Part shown: piece by piece, positions 1 through 9,823 of the stretch
How positions within the stretch are numbered: the first letter of the stretch is position 1
Layout: every line of letters starts with the position of its first letter
Origin: Clostridium sp. 1001275B_160808_H3
GTDB lineage: Bacteria > Bacillota > Clostridia > Clostridiales > Clostridiaceae
Length of the DNA stretch: 64,000 bases
Direction: 5' to 3'
Assembly: GCF_015550425.1 (NCBI RefSeq)
Contig: NZ_JADNAT010000002.1
Span: 1 to 64,000 of the forward strand
The notes under the pieces: generated by a model
Seen by the model: the letters and a program-made list of their open reading frames with translations, nothing else
Told to the model about the DNA's origin: nothing
The model's database searches: none
Translations under genes and position numbers: made by a program

Positions 1-21
1 ATTTATTTAATTATATAAAAA

Positions 22-155
22 ATACCTATAGCCATAAACCCTTTTATTTAAGTGTCTAGTCTATAGGTATCAGTTTATTTCGCGAGCCCCTTGCAAAATT
101 TATAAAAACAGGACTATAAGGATTTTAAAGGGAGTCGCGTTTCACGACTTCCTTT
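22..155. other. Structured non-coding region with competing hairpins
   Basis: No gene is seen here. A perfect 10-bp inverted repeat pairs 22-31 with 61-70. A strong hairpin pairs 127-137 with 145-155 (AAAGG-G-AGTCG against CGACT-T-CCTTT, one G-T pair, 7-nt loop). Its left arm can instead pair with an upstream block, 81-90 with 130-139 (CGCGA with TCGCG and CCC with GGG around a 2-nt internal loop). The two folds exclude each other, as in a regulatory leader or terminator. No long T-run follows, so simple termination is not certain. It may be the 3' end of a transcript from left of the window. No known RNA family was recognised. Confidence 0.4.
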
Positions 156-275
156 AGTTATTTAGAATAGGACATGTTTTTATTTAGATATATGATTGTG
201 AATAAATAATAAAAAAGTATCTATCATTTATATATGCATTATACAAATATATTTGGTAAAAAGTGCAATATATAG

Positions 276-319
276 TTGACTTTTTATGTGCATACTGTAT
301 ATAGTATACATATACAGTA
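276..319 (+). promoter_or_regulatory. Promoter and dyad operator of the GntR/ABC operon
   Basis: A -35 box TTGACT (276-281) and a -10 box TATATA (298-303, 16-bp spacer) lie upstream of the regulator gene. A perfect 10-bp inverted repeat, TACTGTATAT (293-302) and ATATACAGTA (310-319), covers the -10 box and start-point region. YtrA-type GntR repressors bind such dyads, so autorepression is the simplest reading (inference). Confidence 0.6.
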
Positions 320-342
320 ATTATAGTTATTTGAGGTGAAAA

Positions 343-717
343 ATGAAAATATTAATTAGTAATTCATCTAAGTTTCCAATATATGAGCAGATAGTTAATT
401 CGATAAAAGAGGAAATTATAAATGGAACATTAGAGCCTAATGAAAAGTTGCCTTCTATAAGATCCTTAGCTAAAGATTTAAATATAAGTGTTATTACAAC
501 TAAAAGAGCTTATGAAGAACTAGAAAATCAAGGTTTTATTGAAACAGTTGGGGGAAAGGGATGCTATGTATCCTATTTTAATAAAGAGCTTATTTATGAG
601 GAAAAGCTTAAGGAAATTGAAGAGAAGTTAGAAGATATTATGAAAATAGCAAGAGCTATAAAGCTAGATAAGAAAGATATTTATAACATGATAGATTTGT
701 TGTATGAAGGAGAATAG
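343..717 (+). CDS. GntR-family (YtrA subfamily) transcriptional repressor
   Basis: A 124-residue winged-helix repressor. Residues 10-75 carry the GntR DNA-binding domain (IYEQIVNSIKEEIINGTL, then LPSIRSLAKDLNIS and a wing ending VGGKGCYV). The C-terminal tail of about 45 residues is only a helical segment, which marks the short YtrA subfamily that lacks a large effector domain. The start follows AGGTG with good spacing. It is the first gene of an operon with an ABC ATPase, a permease and an anchored protein; YtrA-type regulators typically repress the ABC operon they lead, often responding to cell-envelope stress or peptide antibiotics. A dyad overlaps its own -10 box. The inducer is unknown. 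Confidence 0.9.
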   Translation: MKILISNSSKFPIYEQIVNSIKEEIINGTLEPNEKLPSIRSLAKDLNISVITTKRAYEELENQGFIETVGGKGCYVSYFNKELIYEEKLKEIEEKLEDIMKIARAIKLDKKDIYNMIDLLYEGE

Positions 718-718
718 T

Positions 719-1552
719 ATGATTAGGGTAGAGAATGTAAGCAAAGAGAGAGGAAAATTTAAGCTTGATAATATTTCTTTTGAGTTAGACGAAGGATTTA
801 TCATGGGATTAATTGGACCTAATGGTTCAGGGAAAACAACTTTAATTAAAATGCTTCTTGGGTTAATTAAAGCTGATAAAGGAGAAATTAAAATATTTGA
901 TAAAGATATTTTTAAAGAAGAGGTGTATGTTAAAGATAATATTGGTTTTGTTTTTGATAATTTAAATTTTTATGGTCATTTAAATGTCAAAGATTTTAAG
1001 AAAATAGTTAGTAAGTCTTATTCTAAATTTGATTCAAATCTCTTTGATTCTTACTTAAGAAGATTTGGAATTCATAAAAAATTATATATTGGAGAACTTT
1101 CAAAAGGTGAAGCTATTAAGCTTATGATAGCTAATGCGTTATCTCATGATGCAAAACTTTTAATATTAGACGAGCCTACAGCTGGGTTAGATCCTATTAT
1201 AAGAAAAGATATTTTAAAACTACTTCAAGAAGCAATAGAAGATGGTAATAGAAGTGTTATTATTTCTACTCATATAACTTCAGATTTAGATGGAATAGCA
1301 GATTATATAACTTTTATTAACAAAGGAAAGTTAATTTTCTCACAAGACATGGAGTCTATAAAGGAAATATACAGAATTTTTAGGGGATCAAAGGAAGAAC
1401 TTGAAGAAAGTAAATTAAATTTTATTTCTACAAAGGAAACAAAGTACTACATGGAAGGTTTATTTATAAATGAAAAAGGTTTGGATAATGAAAATATAAG
1501 TATTCCAACCTTAGAGGATATAATGTTTCACTATATAAAGGGGGAGAAGTAA
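719..1552 (+). CDS. ABC transporter ATP-binding protein (YtrB-like)
   Basis: A 277-residue ATPase subunit of a probable ABC exporter. Walker A is GPNGSGKTT (about residues 33-41), the signature is the variant LSKGE, Walker B is [12 protein letters not shown] and the switch histidine is in STH. The usual Q-loop glutamine is replaced by aspartate in GFVFDNLNF, a trait shared with GntR-linked YtrB-type ATPases. The start at 719 is preferred over an upstream in-frame ATG at 704 because AAGGAGA sits 6 nt before it; the gene then begins just after the stop of the regulator. It ends overlapping the permease start. Function is probably envelope-stress or antimicrobial export (inference). Confidence 0.88.
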   Translation: MIRVENVSKERGKFKLDNISFELDEGFIMGLIGPNGSGKTTLIKMLLGLIKADKGEIKIFDKDIFKEEVYVKDNIGFVFDNLNFYGHLNVKDFKKIVSKSYSKFDSNLFDSYLRRFGIHKKLYIGELSKGEAIKLMIANALSHDAKLLILDEPTAGLDPIIRKDILKLLQEAIEDGNRSVIISTHITSDLDGIADYITFINKGKLIFSQDMESIKEIYRIFRGSKEELEESKLNFISTKETKYYMEGLFINEKGLDNENISIPTLEDIMFHYIKGEK

Positions 1553-2262
1553 TGTTTAAGCTTATACAAAAAGATTTATTAGTGGGTCTAAAGGTTAGAT
1601 CATTAAAAGCTGCAATAATTACTATAGTACTAGTTTGGTTATTATTAGGTATATTATCTGATTATTTTCCTACTTATCTTCCTATAGCTATTACTTATAT
1701 AGTAGTGATGAATAGTTTTTATTATGATAGTTTAAATAGCTGTGAGGGCTATATACTAAGCTTTCCAACTAGAAGAGAAGATATAGTTTATTCAAAATAT
1801 ATGTTAGTACTTTTAATATTATTTTTATCTAATTTATTAATGTACATTTGTTTTGGAACAAATAACATATTAATTTCTTCAAGATTAATGGTATTACAAG
1901 ATGTGGTTGCTAGTTTTTCTAGTATTATGGTCAGCTTTTCTATAATTATACCGATTATATTCAAGTTTGGATATAAATTAGCAAGAAATATTGGACCGTT
2001 TTTAATATTGATTACTTCATATATATTTACTTTTAAATATCATTTGATCAGTCCAAACTATGGGATGCGAGATAATTTCCTTATGAACGTTTCTAATAAA
2101 ATAGCAGTGTTTTCATTTAAACATTTGAATCTAGTAACTCATGATTTAGCATCTAGATCAAGAGAGATATATATGTTTTTATTATTATTCATATTAGTCT
2201 TTATATTTTTATTTTCAATATATATATCATTAAAAATATATATAAATTGTGATATAGATTAA
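1552..2262 (+). CDS. ABC-2 type transporter permease
   Basis: A 236-residue polytopic membrane protein with about six hydrophobic segments (near residues 18-55, 77-100, 115-140, 150-165 and 205-230). The start codon overlaps the stop of the ATPase gene (TAATG), which implies translational coupling, and a GGGGGAGAAG ribosome site precedes it. With the ATPase it should form the membrane part of an exporter. The protein matches the small ABC-2 permeases found beside YtrA/YtrB pairs in length and layout, but the substrate cannot be told from sequence. Confidence 0.8.
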   Translation: MFKLIQKDLLVGLKVRSLKAAIITIVLVWLLLGILSDYFPTYLPIAITYIVVMNSFYYDSLNSCEGYILSFPTRREDIVYSKYMLVLLILFLSNLLMYICFGTNNILISSRLMVLQDVVASFSSIMVSFSIIIPIIFKFGYKLARNIGPFLILITSYIFTFKYHLISPNYGMRDNFLMNVSNKIAVFSFKHLNLVTHDLASRSREIYMFLLLFILVFIFLFSIYISLKIYINCDID

Positions 2263-2274
2263 GGAGGGGCATAT

Positions 2275-2835
2275 ATGAACGTAAGATTTATAAAAATAAG
2301 CTTAGGAATTTGTATATTTTTATTTATTTCATTTTTCGGATTCAAGTTTATGTTAGGAGATAGAAAAGAATATTATGATGGATTTATTGATGTTCCTAAA
2401 TTAAGTATAGCGTACTCAGGATTTGAGGAGGAAGATGAAGTTTATAAAATAAAAGTTAGCTTTAAAAATAATAGTAAATATTATGGAAGCTTAAGAGATG
2501 TTAAATTACAGTTTAGTAATAATAATTTGATAAATTCTAACCCTATATTTATAGGTTATGATTTTAGTGAAAGAGAGTACTTTGATGGTAATGAAGAGAG
2601 CAATATAGATTATAGTCCTTTTCTAGATAAGGAAGGAAAGAAAGAATATGTATTCGATATTCCAAAAGGATTAAATTTTGATAATAAGATTTTTGATACT
2701 AATAGAATGAGGGTATCATATAATTTAGAATATTATAAATATAAGCCTAAATCAAATTCCTTGATTGGAAAGGTTAAATTTGATAGTTCAACTGAATTTA
2801 TAGATAACTCGTCAATGCCATTTACAATAGAATAA
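2275..2835 (+). CDS. Membrane-anchored protein of the ABC operon, function unknown
   Basis: A 186-residue protein with one N-terminal hydrophobic segment (about residues 5-27), then a hydrophilic, Tyr/Asp/Asn-rich domain that should lie outside the membrane. There is no lipobox. TAAGGAGGGG lies just before the start and the gene follows the permease by 12 nt, so it belongs to the same transcript, which ends at a strong terminator 57 nt later. I do not recognise a family. An accessory extracytoplasmic partner of the exporter is the likeliest role, by position only. Confidence 0.7.
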   Translation: MNVRFIKISLGICIFLFISFFGFKFMLGDRKEYYDGFIDVPKLSIAYSGFEEEDEVYKIKVSFKNNSKYYGSLRDVKLQFSNNNLINSNPIFIGYDFSEREYFDGNEESNIDYSPFLDKEGKKEYVFDIPKGLNFDNKIFDTNRMRVSYNLEYYKYKPKSNSLIGKVKFDSSTEFIDNSSMPFTIE

Positions 2836-2892
2836 ATAATTTGAAAGAAATCTGTCCCTAGATGCATAGCCCCTTAGGGTCAAGAAAAATGT

Positions 2893-2924
2893 AAAAAGTA
2901 GAGAAATCACATTCTCTACTTTTT
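2893..2924 (+). terminator. Terminator of the GntR/ABC operon
   Basis: A perfect 13-bp stem pairs 2893-2905 with 2912-2924 around a 6-nt loop and ends in a T-run. It may also serve the reverse-strand small gene on its right. Confidence 0.85.
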
Positions 2925-3011
2925 CTATATGAGATCATTTAATATACAAAAATTGTCCTTTTAAATTCTCAATTAGTCGCTCAATGATGAGCTAGGTATA
3001 ATAAAATTTAA

Positions 3012-3137
3012 TTATTTACTACTTACTTTTTCATAAATTTCTTCATAAGTTTTTTGTTCATCATTCATATTTTTAACTATTTCTTCTGATTTTTCTCTTC
3101 TACACTTTTTGCTTAGCATGCATGCTATTCCTTCCAT
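3012..3137 (-). CDS. Small protein of 41 residues, unknown
   Basis: A reverse-strand ORF of 41 codons that starts MEGIACMLSKKCRREKSEE and continues with a charged, helix-forming tail (MNDEQKTYEEIYEKV). AAAGGGGTG lies about 7 nt before the ATG. Upstream on the same strand a promoter reads TTGATA, 17 bp, TATAAT. The combination of promoter, ribosome site and sensible codon use supports a real gene. The two cysteines near the N terminus could bind metal or form a disulfide, but no family is recognised. It is transcribed divergently from prkA and convergently with the ABC operon. Confidence 0.65.
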   Translation of the reverse strand: MEGIACMLSKKCRREKSEEIVKNMNDEQKTYEEIYEKVSSK

Positions 3138-3174
3138 GTATAACACCCCTTTAAATGTTCTTTTATTTGTTACT

Positions 3175-3203
3175 ATTATACTATATTATAATCAATTTAT
3201 CAA
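3175..3203 (-). promoter_or_regulatory. Promoter of the 41-aa small gene
   Basis: Read on the reverse strand: -35 TTGATA (3198-3203), 17-bp spacer, -10 TATAAT (3175-3180). This is close to the vegetative sigma-A consensus. No further feature is seen between it and about 3490. Confidence 0.65.
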
Positions 3204-3497
3204 TAAAAGTTACTAATTAATAATTGTTATTAATATATCAATGATGATAAATATTAAATTAACAAATTTTACTTTTTAATAAAAATATTTATACAAATTA
3301 GTTCACTTTTATGAGTAAGATTCATATAAGTTTTATTATTATCAGTTTTTTATTAATTATTCTTTATATCAAAATATATTTATTTTTTCAAAATTTATAT
3401 GTATATGTATAAGATTATCATGCATAGAATTAATATGCGTAAGATTAAATAATAAGTAAATTGGTAAAACAAATAAAAAGGTCATCTAAAATATTTT

Positions 3498-3527
3498 GTC
3501 ATATATAAAGTATAGTGGTGAATATAT
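3498..3527 (+). promoter_or_regulatory. Possible sporulation (SigE-like) promoter of prkA
   Basis: GTCATATA at 3498-3505 matches the SigE -35 consensus well, with GAATATAT 14 bp downstream as a poor match to the -10 box. B. subtilis prkA and spoVR homologues are mother-cell genes, so a SigE promoter is expected; the -10 is weak, so this is tentative. Confidence 0.35.
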
Positions 3528-3551
3528 TTTAGTAAAAAGGGGGGGAAGTAA

Positions 3552-5474
3552 ATGAACTTCGAAGAATTTATAAAAAGTGATAGAGAAAGTAGAAACAAAG
3601 AAAAATTTGAAGGAACATTCTTAGATTATTTAGAAATAATAAAACAAAACCCAGATATAGCTAAGCTTTCACATAAGCGAATTTATGATATGGTTGTTAG
3701 TAAGGGAGTAGAAGTACTAAAGGGCGAAGAAAACCCTAAGGTAAAAAAAATATATGGAAATGACTCAATAAGAAAGTATGGTTTCTTTAAGGATGATTTC
3801 TTTGGAATTGACAAGGTAATTATGAAGTTAATTAATTACTTCCATTCAGCATCAATGAATGGAGAAGAAGCTAGACAAGTATTATACTTAGTTGGTCCAG
3901 TTGGGGCAGGTAAATCATCATTAGTAGAAGCTTTGAAAAAAGCGCTTGTTGAATGTGATCCTATTTATACTATAAAAGGTTGTCCGATGCATGAAGAACC
4001 TCTACATTTAATACCTAAACATTTAAGACCAAAATTTGAAGAATTATTAGGTGTAAAAATAGAAGGAGATTTATGTCCAGTTTGTAAGTATAGACTTATG
4101 AATGAATTTAATGGAGAATATGAAAAGTTCCCAGTTGAAACAAAAGGATTCTCTATTAGATCAAGAAAGGGAATTGGTGTTGTTCCACCAGTAGATCCAA
4201 ATAACCAAGATACTTCAATTTTAACTGGATCAATAGATATTTCAAAAATGGATATGTATCCAGAAGATGACCCAAGAATATTCTCTTTAAACGGAGCATT
4301 TAACGTTGGTAATAGAGGATTAGTTGAATTTATAGAAGTATTCAAAAATGACGTTGAATATCTTCATACAATAATCACAGCAACACAAGAAAAATCAATT
4401 CCATCACCAGGTAAGGGATCTATGATTTACTTTGATGGACTTATAATAGCTCACTCAAATGAAGCTGAATGGAACAAGTTTAAATCAGATCATACAAATG
4501 AAGCTATCCTAGATAGAATTGTAAAAATAGAAGTTCCATATTGCTTAGAGCTTGATGAAGAAGTAAAAATATATGAAAAGATTTTAAAAAAGAGTAACTT
4601 TAATGCTCACATAGCTCCTCATACAATAGAAGTTGCAGCTATGTTTGCCATCCTTTCAAGATTAACTCCATCAGCAAAGGTAGATCCTATAACAAAACTT
4701 AAGATCTACAATGGTGAAGAAATAGTTGAAAAGGGAAGTACTAAGAGAATTGATATAAATGAATTAAGAGAAGAAGCAGGCTCATATGAAGGTATGAAGG
4801 GTATAAGTACTAGATTTATAATTAAGGCAATTGATAATGCCCTTTCAAGTTCAGAATATAACTGCATCAACCCATTAAGTATAATGGAAAGTATTATAAA
4901 ATCAGTTAAGGAAATGGATATAGCAGCTGAAGATAAGAAGAAATATCTTGGATTTGTACAAGATACAATTAGAAAAGAATATAATAAGATTCTTGAAAAA
5001 GAAATTACAAAGGCATTTATTCATTCCTTTAGAGAACAAGCTGAAAGCTTATTTGATAATTATATAGATAATGCTGAAGCATTTGTTAATAAGACTAAGA
5101 TTAAGGATACATCAACTGGAGAAGAGTTAAATCCAGATGAAGACTTTATGAGAAGTATAGAAGAACAAATTGGAGTTTCAGAAAACTCATGCAAAGGCTT
5201 TAGAGCAGATGTTACTTCATACATGTTCTACTTAGTTAGAAATGGAAGCAAGATAGATTATACTTCATATGAGCCTTTAAAAGAAGCTATTGAAAAGAAA
5301 CTTATGGCATCTGTTAAGGATCTTTCAAGAATTATAACTAAATCTAGAGTTAGAGATACAGAACAAGCTGAAAAATACAATTCTATGGTTGAAGAAATGC
5401 AAAATAATGGATATTGCTTACATTGCTGTGATGTAATATTAAAATATGCTGCAAACAACTTGTGGAAGGATTGA
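3552..5474 (+). CDS. prkA: PrkA serine protein kinase / AAA+ protein
   Basis: A 640-residue cytoplasmic protein of the PrkA/YeaG family. The N-terminal AAA+ PrkA domain contains the Walker A GPVGAGKS near residue 115 and a Cys cluster (CPMHE, then CPVCKYR) that may bind metal. The C-terminal part is the PrkA kinase-like domain. Length matches the family. In Bacillus the protein affects sporulation, and in enterobacteria YeaG works with YeaH and a SpoVR homologue in stress and nitrogen starvation. The same three-gene order follows here. A G-rich ribosome site (seven G) precedes the ATG. Its targets are unknown. Confidence 0.95.
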   Translation: MNFEEFIKSDRESRNKEKFEGTFLDYLEIIKQNPDIAKLSHKRIYDMVVSKGVEVLKGEENPKVKKIYGNDSIRKYGFFKDDFFGIDKVIMKLINYFHSASMNGEEARQVLYLVGPVGAGKSSLVEALKKALVECDPIYTIKGCPMHEEPLHLIPKHLRPKFEELLGVKIEGDLCPVCKYRLMNEFNGEYEKFPVETKGFSIRSRKGIGVVPPVDPNNQDTSILTGSIDISKMDMYPEDDPRIFSLNGAFNVGNRGLVEFIEVFKNDVEYLHTIITATQEKSIPSPGKGSMIYFDGLIIAHSNEAEWNKFKSDHTNEAILDRIVKIEVPYCLELDEEVKIYEKILKKSNFNAHIAPHTIEVAAMFAILSRLTPSAKVDPITKLKIYNGEEIVEKGSTKRIDINELREEAGSYEGMKGISTRFIIKAIDNALSSSEYNCINPLSIMESIIKSVKEMDIAAEDKKKYLGFVQDTIRKEYNKILEKEITKAFIHSFREQAESLFDNYIDNAEAFVNKTKIKDTSTGEELNPDEDFMRSIEEQIGVSENSCKGFRADVTSYMFYLVRNGSKIDYTSYEPLKEAIEKKLMASVKDLSRIITKSRVRDTEQAEKYNSMVEEMQNNGYCLHCCDVILKYAANNLWKD

Positions 5475-5479
5475 TAACA

Positions 5480-6655
5480 ATGGCAATCTTTAGAGACAAT
5501 GCAGATAATCCATTAGAGCATGATAGATCAATAGAAGATAGAAGAAGACATAGACAATTAGTTGAAAAATCTATAAAAGAAAATTTGGGGGATATTCTTT
5601 CAGAAGAAAGTATAATTGGAGAAAGTAAAAATAAAAAATTTAAGATTCCAATTAGAGGAATAAAAGAATATCAATTTGTATTTGGAAGAAATAATAAAGG
5701 GGTTGCCACTGGAGTTGGGGAAGAAAGAAGAGGAGATAAAATATCTGATGGAAGCCCTAAATCAGGAAAAAGTGGAAATCAAGGTGCTGGTAACTCTCCA
5801 GGAGATGATATTTACGAAACAGAAATAACCATGGAAGAGCTTATGGATTATATCATTGAGGATCTAGAATTACCTCATTTGGATAGAAAGAAATACTCTG
5901 AAATAATAACAGAAAGTGCAGGCAGAAAGCGTGGTTATCAAAGATATGGAATAAATCCAAGACTTGCAAAGAAAAAGACAGTTGTAGCAAAACTACAAAG
6001 AAAACAAGGCAAAAAGAGGGCATTACAAGAAGTAGGTTTAGATAATGATATAGAAAGATTTCCTTTTAGAGAAGAAGACCTTAGATATTATAGAGTTAAG
6101 AAGAAACCTAAAAAAGAAAGTAATGCAGTAATGCTATTTATCATGGACGTATCAGGGTCTATGGATAGTAGCAAAAAATATTTGGCTAGATCATTGTTCT
6201 TTGTTTTATCTAGATTCATAAAAAGAAAATATAATAATATAGCTTTTGAATTTATATCTCATACTACTACTGCAAAGAGGGTAAATGAGTTTGAATTCTT
6301 CCATAAAGCAGAATCAGGTGGAACTTACATTTCAAGTGGACTTAATACAGCTTTAGATTTAATTAAGGAAAAGTATCCACCAGAAATGTGGAATATCTAT
6401 CCTATATATGCTAGTGACGGAGACAACTGGAGCGAAGATAATGAAAGGGCAATGAAATCTGTAAAGGAATTATGCAAAATAAGCAATATGTTTGGATATG
6501 CAGAATTATTACCATCCACTTATTCAACAACAATGTATTATAGATTCAATAAAGAGATAAGTTGTAAAAATTTCGTTTCTGTAATTGTTAAGGAAAAGAA
6601 GGATTTATGGGATGCATTGAAAGTCATGTTATCTAAAGAGCTCAGGGAGGAATAA
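5480..6655 (+). CDS. yhbH: YhbH (DUF444) sporulation protein with VWA-like fold
   Basis: A 391-residue DUF444/YeaH family protein. The N-terminal third is charged and contains a Gly/Ser-rich linker; the C-terminal half has a von Willebrand A-like metal site with DVSGSMDSS near residue 223, a conserved GGTYISSGL and YASDGDNW. The start at 5480 is chosen over an in-frame GTG at 5462 because GGAAGGA lies 9 nt before it and family members begin MAIFRD-like. The translated frame begins 5 nt after prkA and ends 2 nt before spoVR, so the three proteins are probably made together and may form a complex. Confidence 0.92.
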   Translation: MAIFRDNADNPLEHDRSIEDRRRHRQLVEKSIKENLGDILSEESIIGESKNKKFKIPIRGIKEYQFVFGRNNKGVATGVGEERRGDKISDGSPKSGKSGNQGAGNSPGDDIYETEITMEELMDYIIEDLELPHLDRKKYSEIITESAGRKRGYQRYGINPRLAKKKTVVAKLQRKQGKKRALQEVGLDNDIERFPFREEDLRYYRVKKKPKKESNAVMLFIMDVSGSMDSSKKYLARSLFFVLSRFIKRKYNNIAFEFISHTTTAKRVNEFEFFHKAESGGTYISSGLNTALDLIKEKYPPEMWNIYPIYASDGDNWSEDNERAMKSVKELCKISNMFGYAELLPSTYSTTMYYRFNKEISCKNFVSVIVKEKKDLWDALKVMLSKELREE

Positions 6656-6657
6656 TT

Positions 6658-8028
6658 ATGGAATACGATGTTAGCACTTTAGAGAAGTGGAATGAAATTA
6701 TAGAAAAAAAAGCAAGAGAAGTAGGACTTAACTTTTATCCGCAAGAATTTGAAATAATAGGCTTTAATGAAATGTTGGGGTATGAGGCATATGTTGGTAT
6801 GCCTTCTAAATACCCTCACTGGAGTTATGGTAAAGCATATGATAAAAATAAAACATTGTATTCATTAAATATGACTGGATTACCATATGAAATGGTAATA
6901 AATACAAATCCTTGTCTTGCATATTTAATGAGAGAAAATACACTACTTTTACAAATATTAACTATGGCTCATGTATATGGTCATAATGATTTCTTTGCAA
7001 ATAATAGAATGTTTGTAGAAGGAACTAATGCTAAAGGTGCATTAGAAATGTTTAAGCTAGATGCGGAGATAGTTAGAGGATATATAAATGATCCAAGTAT
7101 AGGCTACGAAAGGGTTGAAAAAATACTGAATGCAGCACATGCAATTAGATATCAAATACCTAGAGTAGTTGGGGTAAAAGAATTAAGTGGCGATGAAATA
7201 AAAGAAAGTTTAATTGCTGATTACTATTCTAAAAAAGAAAATAGAGGTATTTTAGATGAAAATGATGAAATACCATTTCCAGATGTATCAAAGATACCAG
7301 TAGAGCCTTGTGATGATGTTTTAGGTTTTATAATAAAATATAGTGCTTTAGAAGAATGGGAAAAGAATATATTAAGAATAGTAAAGAGAGAAACTCAATA
7401 TTTTATGCCTCAAATTGAAACCAAAATAATGAATGAAGGTTGGGCAAGTTTTTGGCATTATAATATATTGAAAGAATTAGATCTAGATGATGGACTACAT
7501 TTTGAATTCTTAAAAAGACACAATGATGTTGTAGCACCTATAGTTGGCGGACTTAATCCATATTATTTAGGATTTAAGGTTTTTCAAGATATTGAAAAAA
7601 GATTTGGTAGAGAAAAAATATTCGAAGTTAGAAAAACAGAAAGAGATAGCTCTTTCTTAAGAAGATATCTAACAAGAGAATTATGTGAAGAACTAAACTT
7701 ATTTCAGTATGCTAAAAAGAGCTTTGAATATGTAGTTGAAGAGGTTCCAGATGAAATAGGCTGGAAAGAAATAAGAGATTATCTTGCAGATACTTGTGGA
7801 GTTGCATCAATTCCATACATTAGAGTAACTAATTTAAATAGAAGAGACTTAACTTTAACATTAGAGCATTTCTTCGATGGAAGAGAACTTGAAATGTCAT
7901 ATGCTAAAGAAACTCTAAAATATGTTCAAGATCTTTGGGGGCGCAAGGTAACTTTAATAACAAAAACTAAAGAAGGTAAGCAAATAGAAATAATTTGCAA
8001 TGAAGATAGAAAGATTTTTATTAATTAG
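6658..8028 (+). CDS. spoVR: SpoVR family stage V sporulation protein
   Basis: A 456-residue SpoVR family protein. The conserved N-terminal region includes HVYGHNDFF near residue 100 and a central NEGWASFWHYNI block, both typical of SpoVR. In B. subtilis SpoVR is needed for proper spore cortex formation; the biochemical activity is unknown. GGGAGGAAT before the start and 2-nt spacing from yhbH place it as the last gene of the operon. A hairpin 30 nt downstream probably ends the transcript. Confidence 0.95.
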   Translation: MEYDVSTLEKWNEIIEKKAREVGLNFYPQEFEIIGFNEMLGYEAYVGMPSKYPHWSYGKAYDKNKTLYSLNMTGLPYEMVINTNPCLAYLMRENTLLLQILTMAHVYGHNDFFANNRMFVEGTNAKGALEMFKLDAEIVRGYINDPSIGYERVEKILNAAHAIRYQIPRVVGVKELSGDEIKESLIADYYSKKENRGILDENDEIPFPDVSKIPVEPCDDVLGFIIKYSALEEWEKNILRIVKRETQYFMPQIETKIMNEGWASFWHYNILKELDLDDGLHFEFLKRHNDVVAPIVGGLNPYYLGFKVFQDIEKRFGREKIFEVRKTERDSSFLRRYLTRELCEELNLFQYAKKSFEYVVEEVPDEIGWKEIRDYLADTCGVASIPYIRVTNLNRRDLTLTLEHFFDGRELEMSYAKETLKYVQDLWGRKVTLITKTKEGKQIEIICNEDRKIFIN

Positions 8029-8059
8029 CTAAAATAGTTATATTTAAAATAAAGAAAGA

Positions 8060-8106
8060 GCGAAGATAGAAGATATGAATTTACCACATATTTTATTTAT
8101 CTTCGC
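8060..8106 (+). terminator. Probable terminator after spoVR
   Basis: Perfect 9-bp arms GCGAAGATA (8060-8068) and TATCTTCGC (8098-8106) are separated by 29 nt, followed by a short T-rich stretch. The long loop makes it weaker than others here. Confidence 0.5.
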
Positions 8107-8192
8107 CTTTATATTTGCAATTTATAACTTAAGTTCACATTTAAATAATTAAATGCATAATGTATAAGTGTATAAATTTTTAGGAGATTATA

Positions 8193-8735
8193 ATGGAGTT
8201 TAAGGGAAGTAAAACAGAACAAAATCTTTACAAGACCTTTGCTGGAGAATCTAGAGCAAGAACTAAATATACCTTATATGCTGAAAAAGCAAGATTAGAT
8301 GGATATCAATGGGTTGGGGAAATATTTGATGAAACTTCAGGAAATGAATTAGCTCATGCAAGAGAAGTATTTGGAACATTTTTGAAAAGGATAGGTTGCA
8401 CTAAAGATAATCTATTAGATTGTATTTTAGGTGAATCAGATGAATATGAAAATTCATATAAAAAGTTTGAGGAAGATGCAAGAAGTGAGGGGTTTAATGA
8501 AATAGCAGATTTTTATAAAGAATTAGCTGAAACAGAAGAAAATCATGCTAAAAGATTTAAAGCACTTTATGATAAGCTTGAAGACGGAACTATGTTTAGA
8601 GGTCCAAAAGGCTCATTATGGGTATGTATGAATTGTGGATATATTCATGAAGGTGAGGAAGCACCTTTAGTTTGTCCTTTATGCAAATATCCAAGAGCTT
8701 ACTTTAAACCATATTGTAAAATTACAAATGTTTAA
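8193..8735 (+). CDS. rbr: Rubrerythrin
   Basis: A 180-residue non-heme iron peroxidase that reduces hydrogen peroxide in anaerobes, fed by rubredoxin or NADH-dependent reductases. The N-terminal four-helix ferritin-like domain keeps the diiron ligands in FAGESRART, GNELAHAREV and ELAETEENHAKRF. The C-terminal rubredoxin-like domain has the two Cys pairs CMNC and CPLC. The order (ferritin-like then rubredoxin) is that of classical rubrerythrin, not reverse rubrerythrin. TTAGGAG precedes the start. Two unknown proteins follow closely and may share the transcript. Confidence 0.95.
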   Translation: MEFKGSKTEQNLYKTFAGESRARTKYTLYAEKARLDGYQWVGEIFDETSGNELAHAREVFGTFLKRIGCTKDNLLDCILGESDEYENSYKKFEEDARSEGFNEIADFYKELAETEENHAKRFKALYDKLEDGTMFRGPKGSLWVCMNCGYIHEGEEAPLVCPLCKYPRAYFKPYCKITNV

Positions 8736-8746
8736 GGAGGTAAGTT

Positions 8747-9778
8747 ATGTTTATATCAATACCTAAGGAGTTTTTTGTACCAGTATTATTTAGTGAAGAG
8801 TTTAGATATAATTTCGAAACAGATTCAATGGAATATGATACAGAAAGAAAGACAAGTGATTTTAGTGTCCCAAATAGTAGAGCAAAGTTAGCTGATATAG
8901 AATATAGTATATCTAGAAATTCTAGAGGAGAAATCGAAGAAGTTCTAAAAAGTGAATTAAAAAATATAGAGGAAGAAATCATAGAAGAACAAATTGCAAA
9001 TTATATAAAAGGATTCATGAGATATATGGAAGAACTCAGAGAAGCAGGCTGTCTTGATATGAGTGAAAGAGAGCGTTTGAAATTACTTAATTCATACGTT
9101 AGAAAGTTTAGAGAATTATATAATAACTATAAAAATGTTATTTCAAATATAAGAAGACCTTTATCAAAGTCAGATATAGATGGAATGATAGACTATTATA
9201 TAGGAAAAATTGAAGATATCTACAATCAACATTTAGCATCATTAAATTGTAAAAATTTGAACTATGATTCTATTGAAAAAACAATTAATGAAGTAGTTAA
9301 TGATGCAAAGGACATATTAAAAGAGCAGATAAAAAATTTGAATTGTAAATTAATAAATAAAGAAGAATTTTGCAAAAATGATAAAGAATTAAAAGAGAGC
9401 TTTGCTCATGATTCAGATATGTATAATACTATAGATAATGAATTTGTTCAAGAAATACAAAATAGTCGATTTATAGAAGAAAATCAATTTGTAAGAGTAA
9501 TAAAGAAGAATAGGTTAATAGATAATGAATCTATTGATACTAAGTTCATAGAAAATAATAATTTCATAGTAGATAATAACCTTATAAAAGAAAGTGAAAA
9601 TGAAATTGGAAATAACAATTTTATAAAAGAAAGTGAAATTGAAGAAAAAAATATCAATATAGAAGAAAGAGATACAACAATCACTGAAAACAAAGCTGAA
9701 GAAGATAATAATATTGAGGCAGAAAATAATGTTGAAGAAGAAAATAAAATTATAGAAGGTAATGAAGATTTACAATAG
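8747..9778 (+). CDS. Hypothetical protein with degenerate Asn/Ile repeat tail
   Basis: A 343-residue protein with no recognised domain. Residues 1-215 look helical and charged, with several Leu/Ile heptad-like stretches and conserved-looking Cys at about 103, 167, 194 and 203. Residues 225-290 hold about eight degenerate short repeats of the form N-x-(F/L)-I followed by polar residues (NSRFI, KNRLI, DTKFI, NNNFI, DNNLI, NNNFI). The last 50 residues are almost purely Glu/Asn/Ile. No signal peptide or membrane segment is visible. AAGGAGG precedes the start, 11 nt after rbr, so they are probably cotranscribed. Function unknown. Confidence 0.75.
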   Translation: MFISIPKEFFVPVLFSEEFRYNFETDSMEYDTERKTSDFSVPNSRAKLADIEYSISRNSRGEIEEVLKSELKNIEEEIIEEQIANYIKGFMRYMEELREAGCLDMSERERLKLLNSYVRKFRELYNNYKNVISNIRRPLSKSDIDGMIDYYIGKIEDIYNQHLASLNCKNLNYDSIEKTINEVVNDAKDILKEQIKNLNCKLINKEEFCKNDKELKESFAHDSDMYNTIDNEFVQEIQNSRFIEENQFVRVIKKNRLIDNESIDTKFIENNNFIVDNNLIKESENEIGNNNFIKESEIEEKNINIEERDTTITENKAEEDNNIEAENNVEEENKIIEGNEDLQ

Positions 9779-9823
9779 GTACGTGAAGTTATAATCAGAT
9801 GTATTATAATGCGGGGTGGTTAA

